Origin: Spongospora subterranea
Lineage: Eukaryota; Endomyxa; Phytomyxea; Plasmodiophorida; Plasmodiophoridae
NCBI GenBank assembly: GCA_900404475.1
Contig: OUQQ01000266.1
Coordinates: 14,183 to 39,485 of the forward strand
Direction of reading: 5' to 3'
DNA: 25,303 nt
Positions 1-8,931 of this stretch are shown one piece after another. A program made the translations under genes and the position numbers. A model generated the notes under the pieces. It was not told where the DNA came from and did no database searches. It was given only the letters and a program-made list of their open reading frames with translations. Numbering within the stretch: the stretch's first letter is position 1; the number at the start of each line of letters is the position of its first letter.

Positions 1-984
1 GTCGTGGCTCGCGTAGTTGTCGGGTCCGAGTTAGTCATTAAGAGAGATGGGGTTAGAGTTAGTTAGATAGTGTTAGTTGTAGAAGGATTAGTCGGTGAAT
101 AGTTCGTTATAGAGTTAATAGAAAAAAGAGAGAGAGAGAGGTTAGGATTAGATGGTGTAGTTAGTTATAGAGTCAAATAGAAGGAGGGAGAGAGAGAGGG
201 AGAGGGAGGTTCGGACAAACTGTCAGGGACGTTGGCACAAACGATGTTAGTAATAAACGACGTTGTCCGAACTGAGCATTTGCCCAGCTCGGACGGTACG
301 GTTAGCAGTTTATTAATCTGTCATGGAGTACGGTCTTGGTACGATCATGACACAAACTGGTGCATCCTGGTGGAACGCCGTCCAAAGTGATGGGACACCG
401 ATTCCGCATTAGTCTGAGCAGAATGCCGCTTTTCCTGGGCCTCCACACATCGCTTGTTACCCGGGATTGACAACAAGAACCGCTTCCTGACAGCAAAGCT
501 TGAAGAGCGAAAAGAAATGGGAGACGAAAATAGCAGTCCAGTTTCCCCGGGAGTGTCCCAATGGCATGACCACTGTGCCCTCATGACTCATGAGAACCGC
601 GCGCACTTCTTTCAAGGGGATCCGGGGAAAAATCGCTCGATCGCACCGTTTCACGACCGGCCCCAAAAAACTCCTTTATTACTGGGTGACCTTTGAGTTA
701 ACCGAAAATCACCTTTCATTAATAGGTGCTTCGAATTTCCGAAAAGGTGATCCTTTTGACTGGTGTTCTTTTTGTTAAAGACGGTAATCACGATGAAAAA
801 AATCGTGAGAGTTTTGTACAGTGTTGGATGAGCAATTGTGGGGGGGGGGGCCTACAAAAGTGCACCAATGGCGCTTGTGACTGCACGGATGGGATTTGAC
901 TGGGGACTGCGGGTTCGGACCATTTAGATGACGGGGCAGGATCCCGCCACTCATGTTTTCAATCATAGTCGTATTCTTTGAATT
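1..984. other. Gene-poor left end: GTTAG-like and GA-rich low-complexity DNA
   Basis: No convincing coding region is seen here. Positions about 20-115 repeat GTTAG-like pentamers in a degenerate way. About 120-145 and 180-210 are purine runs rich in GA dinucleotides. A run of 11 G lies at about 840-850. The open frames in this stretch are short, overlap on both strands and have no recognisable motif, so they are left out. A 7-bp hairpin (TCACGAT/ATCGTGA around an A-rich loop) lies near 787-808. Confidence 0.5.
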
Positions 985-1524
985 ATGCAGGTTTTTATCA
1001 TATTCGTCTTTGGAATTGCTCTAGTGTTCAATGCTGCACAAGCGATTGGACTACAGGACGAGGAGACCCAACTGCATCAGGAGCACCAGCCTGTTGATCA
1101 CAATGAAATAGGGCAGAATGATGACAAGCAGGAACCGAACAACGACGAGGACCAAGAGACGAACCAAATCATTGATGATTTGCTGGATCGCCACTTCAAA
1201 TCGGTTTTTTCAAAGAATGAATGTGAACGCATGATGGTGTCCCTTTGTTTTGACAAAGAGAGTGTCACAACTTTTGAGATAGAGAATTTTAAAAGTCAAT
1301 TTTCAGAGGGGCTCCCACCATGTGACAATGATCAGTTTATCAGCGCGCTGAAACGTGCTCAGCAACGTGCTTACCTTGCGGAACTTAACAGTCTAGGGGT
1401 GTCATTATCTGCGAAAGATCACGATTCAGCGGGCACCCGCGACCCTAATATCATGCTCAGATACATTCGCAGTATTATGAAAAAGGGGAATGAAGAGAAT
1501 GAAAGGCAGTTGCCCACCAAGTAG
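985..1524 (+). CDS. Small acidic secreted protein, unrecognised
   Basis: An intronless 179-residue frame with an ATG start. Residues 1-20 form a typical signal peptide: a hydrophobic stretch ending in small residues (AAQA), with cleavage likely after Ala20. Residues 23-65 are extremely rich in Asp, Glu, Asn and Gln and are probably disordered. The rest is helical-looking with three cysteines (residues about 75, 83 and 113) and a basic C-terminus ending in PTK. A polyadenylation-type AATAAA lies at 1712-1717, about 190 nt past the stop. I recognise no family. A secreted or luminal role is inferred only from the signal peptide. It is the only clear gene in the first 4.7 kb and sits beside a repeat, which would fit a fast-evolving accessory gene. 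Confidence 0.6.
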   Translation: MQVFIIFVFGIALVFNAAQAIGLQDEETQLHQEHQPVDHNEIGQNDDKQEPNNDEDQETNQIIDDLLDRHFKSVFSKNECERMMVSLCFDKESVTTFEIENFKSQFSEGLPPCDNDQFISALKRAQQRAYLAELNSLGVSLSAKDHDSAGTRDPNIMLRYIRSIMKKGNEENERQLPTK

Positions 1525-2049
1525 AAGAAAAAAGTATTATAAGTTGCCGAAAGATCCCAGAATAAACAGAAAATAATGCAATGTAATTGGTCTTTCAAAG
1601 CGCAACAACGAAAAATTGATTTGATGATGACAAGGTTTGAAGAAATATATTGAGAACAGGATATGCAATGACAAACTCTCATTCAACAATTGAACTTCCT
1701 ATGTAACGTTCAATAAACCCCAGAAATGTAAAATATGCCAGGTAGCCAATATCAATCAACCGCTTTTCCTGACCCTTCTTCTTGCGTCAACGGAAAACAA
1801 ACCTTACAGCAGCGACAAAAGGACAGCGATTCAGAAACCGCAAACCGAACTTAGGCCACCTGCGTGAAAAGGAAACAGAAAAATATTGAGCAATTGCGGA
1901 ATTTCCATAAGCAATGTCGATCTCCTAAATGACATCCTATTGTCTGTCAGATATCACAGTGCTAATCAACGAATGGATTCAAAGTAGCGGCTGAAGGCTC
2001 AAAGGTAGGGAATTCGAGATCCGCAACTCGGCGTCAGTTGACATTCAAA
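1525..2049. other. 3' flank of the secreted-protein gene and spacer
   Basis: AT-rich sequence with the AATAAA at 1712-1717 and no open frame with coding character on either strand. Nothing else is recognised. Confidence 0.5.
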
Positions 2050-2559
2050 TTTCTCTCCATCCCCGTTAGGGGTGGCAACGGGTTGATCACAACCGGGTGA
2101 AAACCGTTTTAAACCTGTTCGATCAGTTTGCGTTTTTGCCAAAACTGAATCAAACCAGTTTCAACCCGGGTTTGACCAAAAGACGCAGAATTGTTTCCTA
2201 CGATTGAATAAACCCTGCGCAAGAATGTGCTAATTTTACAGTCTTTTCTAAAGTTTAACCGATCATTCTTCTAAAATGCTGGGGAATAAATCACATTAAT
2301 TCCTCATTTACAATTAAGGAGCGAACAGAGTTGGCGGAGAAAGAAAAATATATTCTAACCGATGTGAAACCGGTTCCAAACCAGGTCAAACCGGGTTAAT
2401 TTCGAACCGGTTTGAGTCGGTTTGGAAACCGGATTGTTGGGCGTTTCTGTCAAACCGGTTTGAGCAGTTAGAAAATATCAAACCGGTTTAGCCGGTTTGA
2501 CGTACCGCAACCCCGCACGATTTGAAAATAGTTTTTGTCTTTCGACGTTGTCAACTGAC
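2033..2559. repeat. AAACCGG-rich repeat, probable decayed hAT-type MITE
   Basis: An 11-bp inverted pair (GTCAGTTGACA at 2033-2043, its complement at 2549-2559) brackets the element. Just inside are GGGGTGGCAACGGG-like and complementary CCGCAACCCC ends (about 2068-2083 and 2502-2513), which resemble the GGGGTGGCAA termini common in hAT elements. Between them the hexamer AACCGG or its complement recurs many times, densest at 2360-2500. No transposase frame is present. No clean 8-bp target duplication was found, so the family assignment is tentative. Confidence 0.4.
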
Positions 2560-3122
2560 AATAAGATTTATCGTCTCTCCCCCTGAACAATTTCGAATCT
2601 CATCAGCCTGTCATGATTAATTCGCATTGATTGCGGCAATGACGTTCTCGAGTGTTTGCAGGAGCGGCTAGATGCCGGTGAATCCAGCGACGAAATTATT
2701 GTCACGTTCGGGAGAGGGAGAGATTGATGTTGGCGGTTCATGATAATATCTTCCATCTTAAGGGCGGTGCCTTGGGATGTGTGTGATGGAATCCGATAAT
2801 GGCATCCTTTTAGCCGACGAAAGCAACGAAGATGAAGGTCCCCAAGTGTGATCGGAATGTCGTAACCATTTCAATGTACCAGTATTGATATTGGCGACGA
2901 AATAATCGGCACCCAAGGATGTCCTCGACATTATAGAATTGTTGATGAGAGTCATTCAATGGAGCAATGCGACTATGGCCTGATTCATAATCAAGTTTCA
3001 TCCGACTGCTTAAAGATTCTTTGTGCGCGCAGGGTTGTTGACGTTATGAACCCTCCTGATTCTGCAGCGTTGATGATCATTTTCTAAAATCCTGGTTCAT
3101 TTGCCATTCTTCTACCGACAGT
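2560..3122. other. Spacer with no supported gene
   Basis: Short open frames occur on both strands and none has a motif. One plus-strand stretch near 2787-2840 reads as acidic peptide from an ATG, but it stops quickly and no clean splice chain could be built. Confidence 0.3.
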
Positions 3123-4338
3123 TTGCGACGAGGGACCAAGACTGAAACTCGCATCTTTGAGGTCATCTCCGGTCTCGACATTATTGACCACATTGCTGAA
3201 GTTGAATCAATTCAACCTCACACGCTGGAGTGGACCGCAGCGTCTCCTGACGTTTTTGTAATGATATTAGTAAATGGAACCGCTCAAAACGTGGTAATAC
3301 CACAATGGATTAACAAAACTGAATCAATTGGAGATGAGGTTGAGCTGAATGGACCGATGAAACCTTCAAGCACTGTTCTCAATCGCTTTATTCTCAGACA
3401 AAATGTGGAGTGGATGGAGCTACAGATTATCTGGCGCAAGTGTCCTTTTCCCTCATTAATTTACCTTTCGAGACCAAATTTGTTCTGAGGTCAATTTGAT
3501 GATTATCAACGAATGTATTGCCAACAGAACGCATCGCCGTAGAGATTTGGTTGACGAAGCCGAAATACCCAACAGACTTTTCAACAATTTCAAAAGGTCT
3601 GTTGCACTCGTCGAGTCAGTATCAGATATTATCTACAATGGTGGAAAGGAAATGCTAATCACACCACCACCGGCGACCTGTCAATCTAATCAAGGACAAT
3701 CGTCCATCAATTCTCTGATGATACTGCACAAAGATCATTAACAAAGGAGGAGATTTGTCATTTGCAAAAATAAGAGAACAATTGACGTTTTTTTATTCCC
3801 AGGAAGGGAAGCGATAGAGATTGTCGGGCGGCCTATCATGTTCCTGTCCTGAAAGGGATCGACCATAAGACAAAACAACCGCTCAAACGATTGCTATGAA
3901 CAAGAGAAGTAATGACGTACTGCAATACGTGTAGTCGGTTCATGTATCACATCCATTGTTGGAACATAGCGGACGACATGGGCTGTTCCTTTTCACCAGC
4001 GAAAGAAACTGGCGACAGCGTGAGATATTACCAGCACTAGAAGAAATATTTGATATCGGACGAACATCGAGATGTTCGGAGACACCCTCGACAGAAACAG
4101 TCAACATCACCTGCTGTTGATTTTAATGAATGGCAGAAGGGAGATAACCATGAAAACGTGGTTTTATAAATTGATGAACGTGTTGATTGGGAAAGAGCAA
4201 ATGTTGTTTATCATTTTGTTTATCATTCATTTGGTGTCGACACTCACATACCTGCATGGGAGTGACCAAAAAGACAACGGAAAGGTGTATGTCATCCTGA
4301 TCATTTCTATTGCATCACTGTATTGTGACCGAATCTAA
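3123..4338 (+). other. Weak plus-strand coding potential, possible decayed gene
   Basis: Three plus-strand open stretches follow one another: 3123-3488 (no ATG start), 3496-3741 and 4072-4338. A 42-codon frame at 3912-4040 has a Cys/His cluster (CNTC, then HIHC with Trp, then a further Cys), which looks like part of a small zinc-binding module. No splice chain could be built that joins them with consistent phases, and none matches a family I know. They may be exons of an unknown gene or a decayed transposon gene. Stretch 3742-3911 is otherwise empty. Confidence 0.2.
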
Positions 4339-4340
4339 AT

Positions 4341-4630
4341 GCCCAGCCATCTAAAGGCAAGCGACGATTGAACCGAAATTGACATCAAAATAGCCAGGTG
4401 AGATATTCGTAACTCCATTTTATCGAACTGTGTGACGCAATTCTAATGTTGGACCAGGTTTCTAATGACCATATCTCATTGCGCCACACAGTTCGCATCA
4501 AATGGAGTTTTGTTTTTTTAGGAAAACATCAGGGAGAAATTGGATATTCATAATGTATTACGATTATCTCACCTGGATATTTCAATGTCAATTTCGGTTC
4601 AATCGTCGCAAGGCCTTCACATGGCTGGGC
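4341..4630. repeat. Foldback element with nested inverted arms
   Basis: Left arm 4341-4412 pairs with right arm 4559-4630 over about 72 nt at roughly 90% identity; both ends read GCCCAGCCAT on opposite strands. A second nested pair, about 4411-4441 with 4479-4510, brings the loop down to under 40 nt. About 48 nt of unpaired T- and A-rich sequence sits between the two right arms. No coding capacity is seen. It looks like a foldback MITE or an inverted duplication with a later insertion, lying just upstream of the SANT-like gene. Confidence 0.7.
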
Positions 4631-4706
4631 AATTTTGAAACTGTACTCCTCGACGCAAAAAGGGGAAACAAATTAGAGTGCATTTCGATAAATTTTGGAA
4701 TTGGAA

Positions 4707-6174
4707 ATGCCAATAATGCGCCACAATTTGCCAAACACTCAAATTGTTACTGTTGTGGAGTTTGGTGCTGGACCCCTGACACACGTCCTTGACATTCATT
4801 CAGCTAATGTCGCTTCCTTCGATGAAGGTGAAGCGCGGGGGAAGCGCGCTTCTTGGACATACGACAAGGAGTCCTTTTTGGTCAAGCAGTTACAAATGCA
4901 GACTGACAATGGCAAACGAGCCGATTGTGGCTGGAAAAAAGAGGCCTGGACAGGAGCGGCGCGATCGAGTTCAAGGTCGATTACCCGACACAAGCTCTCA
5001 AGTCAGCATTAGACTTAGTAAACATAACACGCAAAGGTCAAATTGTTTCAAAACATTTCTGGATTTGATTGGGGGACCCTGGAGACCCCCACACCACCCA
5101 GATTCTGTCTGGGAGGACTGTATTGAGGTAATTAATGACAAAATTGAGTTTTTCATCTCCTTGGTACCTGTATGATTTTGCTGTCATTGCAGAAAACTAA
5201 TAATGTGAGAAAGTTCAGGGTGAGGCCTTTTCCACTCTATGATGATCGGTTCGCTCTATTGGTAGGCAATGCTGCCACAAGCGAGCATGCTGGATTACCT
5301 CCAGGGTTCTTTCCGACTCCAGCTGCAAACGGTGGCGCCGATAGTTGTTCAGTTCCTTCTGTAGGTAATCCAGCATGCTCGCTTGTGGCAGCATTGCCTA
5401 CCAATAGAGCAAACAGATCATCTTAGAGTGGATAAGGCCTCACCCTGAACTTTCTCACATTATTATTTCTCTGCATGGTTGCCAGAACCCTGCTGAGGAA
5501 ACTACCCCTAAACGAGTTTTATCAGATATAGACTCCTGCGATTATCAACGTTTTGTCATCTCAGTTTTCTTAGGCTTTGCACCAGCCTGAAAACTTCGAT
5601 TTTCCAGATAAGACTGTAGGGAACTTGAAGGGCACGATGTAAAGAGCCGGAATTCACGGTTGAGACAGTTTCCGGTGCAGAGTTTACTGAATTCTGTTGT
5701 CAATGGTACCGAGCATGAACCATTTCATATTGCTGAAGATTCCATCAAATGCTTGCCTCAGCGTTATCCCTGTTCGTCATTAAAACGCCATCAACGCCAA
5801 TAGGAAGGGAGTAGATGGTATACCCGCAAGGACTCGACTATCTCATCCACTCTTCCAATGTGCCAGAAGAGGTTGTATTTTCAAGTACCAGCAGAACCAT
5901 TGGGTTGAGTTATCCGTTTTTAAGGAAGGACATGGCAATTACACAGGGTTACAGAGAATCCTCGGTGATTGATGCTGCGATGTCAAAAACCAAGAATGTT
6001 AGAGCTCACGCCGTCGAAGTCTATCAATCTGCCATCCCAGATGCAGTTTCTATTGTCGCTGTTAACGATTGTGATATTGACTCCGTTCGCAACCGTCATG
6101 TCAACATAACGGTAATTGACACCGGAACTTGGACTGAACAATATTCTCAACAAAACAGTAGAAGAGTGTACTAA
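4707..6174 (+). CDS. Myb/SANT-like DNA-binding-domain protein, multi-exon or decayed
   Basis: The N-terminal reading frame (4707 to about 4980) contains the SANT-like pattern WT...E..F...L......G.R......WKKEAW. The frame then shifts, and exon 4909-5127 in its own frame ends with PDSVWEDCIE. A 65-nt intron (5128-5192) leads in phase to exon 5193-5360, KFRVRPFPLYDD followed by LLVGNA, which is the typical second half of the Myb_DNA-bind_3 type domain. Further in-phase pieces are 5486-5554, 5586-5615, 5681 to about 5771, 5812-5964 and 6020-6174 (TAA stop). Introns 5616-5680 (65 nt) and 5965-6019 (55 nt) are normal. Three other joins need only 28-40 nt, so they are either very short introns or frameshifts. 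The start is uncertain. Such domains occur in transcription factors and in Harbinger-type transposons. Confidence 0.5.
5198..5465. repeat. 103-nt inverted duplication with 62-nt spacer
   Basis: The left arm 5198-5300 and right arm 5363-5465 are reverse complements with only about five mismatches. The spacer is 5301-5362. The left arm is nearly all coding exon of the SANT-like gene (5193-5360). The right arm falls in the intron 5361-5485, whose GT lies two bases before the arm and whose AG lies 20 nt after it. Confidence 0.9.
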
Positions 6175-6601
6175 AAGCAGTGTAACTTCTAGGGCCAAAC
6201 CTGTTGCCATTTTTGTTTTTGGGACCAGAGTCGTTTAAAACAGGGGTGTGACCACTTTGCGGTCGGCCAAGGCGAGTCAAATTTAGTGACCTGGGAACAA
6301 TATGGTGTAGGACATGTCACCCCTCATGTGACATTTTTGCTGAAAATCTCGGAGATTCCCAGTTCGTCAGGTAAATAGCCCTCGTGCCATTCGCTGCGCG
6401 CTTGGTCGATTGGGGCAATTTAACCGCAAACTACGGTACTGTAAATCGGCAAGATTGGTCGAATGTTTTTGATCTTTACACTCACTCAAAAATTTGCGCC
6501 ACCCGGACAGATTCGTAACGGAAGAGAGGGTCTACAGTACTGTCTACACTCAGATCTGTCCGGGGAACTACGGTGGTACTCTATTCAACGCTGGCGCAAT
6601 C
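6175..6601. promoter_or_regulatory. Intergenic region with possible promoter of the RecA-fold gene
   Basis: This is the gap between the SANT-like gene and the next start at 6602. It contains AATTTGCGCCAC at 6491-6502, one copy of the GCGCCA hexamer found ahead of several genes here, and a second copy in the other orientation (TGGCGC, 6592-6597) five bases before the ATG. A 10-bp inverted pair, CCGGACAGAT and its complement, lies near 6502-6563. Confidence 0.35.
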
Positions 6602-7396
6602 ATGACAGTTCATTTAGAAGATCTGTTCTACAATGGCCTGAGTGTGGCCGATCGGCTTGGGACAAATCACGACGTGATGTCGCGTGTCGTATTAGTTGTC
6701 GATGAGCATGAGTTGGTGATTGAGATTGGTTTAGCCAAGGTGTCGTGCCTGATTACGATTGGTTTCGATAGGCAATTTATGGTCAATATGCTCTACAATA
6801 TGGCTTTACTAAGGGCGATAAAAGGGGATACAGTTCTCATGCTGTTAATGAAATCATCTTTGGAATGGATTCTGGATCATCATCGATTTCCCGAAAACTG
6901 CCGGCCATCAGAAGACGATAAATCGCGGATACATCTGCGAACGTTCTCAAGCTTGAACGACTTTGATGCAATGGCTGTCAACCCTTCGTTGATGACCTGC
7001 CACCCATCGATCGTATTGGTCGACGATATATCTTTTGTTCACTCGTTTTCAGATTCCTCAAGCGCGAAATCATCCCTCAGTCGATCCATCGGATTTCTGT
7101 TGGACGCTGCTGATAGTGTGAATCCGTTGCCGGATGTCGTTATACTATTGACGATGCCTTTATCATCAACGGCACCGATTTCAGAGCATGGACATAATTT
7201 CATGCATCGCCTTGTACGTGACCAATTGATTGTCACAAAAACCGGCGATTTGTATTCTTTAGCAACGGACGCGCTGCAAAATGAAGCGCAATCTACACGA
7301 GGGGCTAAAGATTGTATATTTGCTGTTAAAGATGACATGAGAGTGGTATTGTTGGAGGTGATTACAGGGCCTTCGCGACCGCCCTCGGTTTACTAA
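6602..7396 (+). CDS. RecA-fold-like protein without a Walker A loop
   Basis: An intronless frame of 264 residues from ATG 6602; the longer open frame starts at a TTG, so the first ATG was chosen. The order of elements is that of a RecA/RAD51-type core: a hydrophobic strand (CLITIG) where a P-loop would be, then a helix, a second strand (DTVLMLL), then RIHLR, then a Walker B-like strand PSIVLVDDI, then a helix, a strand PDVVILLT, and C-terminal strands. The P-loop is replaced by GFDRQF, so ATP binding of the usual kind is unlikely. The layout resembles SWSAP1, a RAD51-paralogue partner, but ELP6 of Elongator is an alternative that also lacks the loop. It converges on cyclophilin B with 62 nt between stops. 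Confidence 0.5.
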   Translation: MTVHLEDLFYNGLSVADRLGTNHDVMSRVVLVVDEHELVIEIGLAKVSCLITIGFDRQFMVNMLYNMALLRAIKGDTVLMLLMKSSLEWILDHHRFPENCRPSEDDKSRIHLRTFSSLNDFDAMAVNPSLMTCHPSIVLVDDISFVHSFSDSSSAKSSLSRSIGFLLDAADSVNPLPDVVILLTMPLSSTAPISEHGHNFMHRLVRDQLIVTKTGDLYSLATDALQNEAQSTRGAKDCIFAVKDDMRVVLLEVITGPSRPPSVY

Positions 7397-7458
7397 TCGA
7401 ATGCAAATAACCGAAACAGTATTGTTTGAATTTACTAGGAAAATTGCTGTAAATGAAA

Positions 7459-8413
7459 CTAAAGCTCAGATTTCATCTTGCTACTACGTTCACTGCGAAC
7501 AAGTACGCCACTATCGACGATGACAACTGATTTCTTTGGAACACCACTTGCTTGGCCTTGGAGTTCGATTTGTTTAACAATTGCCATGGATTTTTCGTCC
7601 ATAACTTTGCCAAAAACAACGTGCTTACCATCCAACCATGCCGTCGTCATAGTGGTCAAGAAAAACTGCAAATACAGTCAGCAAAAAAAAACGGATCAAC
7701 AAGCTACACGATATCAACCTGTGATCCATTGGTGTTTGGGCCAGCATTTGCCATGCTAAGATAACCTGGTTCCTTATGCTTAAGCGTGAAATTCTCTGAA
7801 AGAACAACGTTATAAACCGGAAAAGCAACGTGTAAAAAAAGCACCATCTTTAAACTTGCTTCCGTAAATCGACTCTCCACCTCTCCCATCTCCTGAGGTA
7901 AAGTCTCCTCCTTGGATCTACAAACACCAGCCATCAGAGGGTCGAAAACCGAAGATAAATTGCATTTACCATGAAATTTGGAATAATGCGATGGAATTTG
8001 GATCCTGGTAGTCAAAGAAATTAACAATCCGTTTTGCCAAACCGCTAATTAAAAAAAAATACCCTTATAAGCAAGCTTTTTGCCGGAAATTTTACTGACT
8101 TGTTTCCCATCGCAGAGCTAAATTCACCATTAGCACATTTGATAAACTTCAACATGGTTTTTTCAAACTTCTATAAAATTTTGAACAGTTTTAGGGACGG
8201 TGTCACCGAACAGGCCCATTGTGATTCTTCCTGCAGGTTTTCCTTCAATTTCGATATCAAAGAACACCTGATCCGTTATCTTTTCATTGTCGGTCAACTA
8301 GCAGAGGCAATATTCAACAATATGAAGATCTAAACAGAGCCAACATGGCTTACCGCTCGGGCCAATGAAGCGCCAGCGATGAGCAGCAACAAGGCAACCA
8401 CGATTGGCGACAT
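7459..8413 (-). CDS. Secretory-pathway cyclophilin (cyclophilin B-like peptidyl-prolyl isomerase)
   Basis: Seven exons, all in phase: 8354-8413, 8169-8297, 8063-8117, 7970-8004, 7845-7917, 7719-7795, 7459-7665; 211 residues. Residues 1-20 (MSPIVV...ARA) form a signal peptide that is exactly exon 1. The isomerase core is complete: [23 protein letters not shown] with the catalytic Arg, [32 protein letters not shown] and [12 protein letters not shown] with the cyclosporin-site Trp. The chain ends KMKSEL, close to a KDEL-type ER retrieval signal. It catalyses cis-trans isomerisation of prolyl bonds during folding of secreted proteins. Introns are 49-58 nt. It is convergent with the RecA-fold gene and lies downstream of RAD17 on the same strand. 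Confidence 0.93.
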
Positions 8414-8931
8414 TATCCCCGCTAACACTCTTTATGAGTTCCCACTGGTTAGTGTCCCTGGTCGTTGGTGCGCCATCCGCCACTCTGGCCTGCCGGACTT
8501 AAGCCACACGGATTGCCAGCGTACGGAAATGTACAAGGGTACTGAACGGCTGTACACCAAGCCGCCTGGCTCTTTCGCTCACGTTATAGCTCGAAAACCG
8601 TGACGACGTTGGAGTTATAGTCCCTCGTGATAGAACAGCAAATGTCGTTTGAATGTTCTGTATTATTAATCGGTCTTCTTTGATTCCGAACTTCGAACCT
8701 TGTTTGCTCGCACTATAGAATATTCGGCAGAGCATGTCCCGGAAACAAAAAACTAAACAACACTGGACGATGGCGCCACAATGTGACGTAGAAAATGGCC
8801 ACGTTTGTAAGCACCGAAACTGACGTTGATTAACGGCTGAGAGCGATTTGATCCTTGTGACAGGAGCCCATATTTGCGCCATCGTTCAATCGTGGAAGTA
8901 AACAGAATTCTGGGCACTTTCCCTCAGCAAT
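8414..8931. promoter_or_regulatory. Spacer between RAD17 and cyclophilin B
   Basis: No exon with support. It holds GCGCCA at 8470-8475, 57 nt upstream of the cyclophilin ATG, and further copies near 8770 (a palindromic TGGCGCCA) and 8872. Antisense open frames here look like chance. Confidence 0.35.

Noticed and set aside
1..120. GTTAG-rich sequence resembling telomeric repeat
   Set aside because: The units are irregular and not a tandem array of any known telomere repeat.
4695..4800. VEFGAGPL resembling a methyltransferase glycine-rich motif
   Set aside because: No other methyltransferase motifs follow and the same frame leads into a SANT-like pattern.
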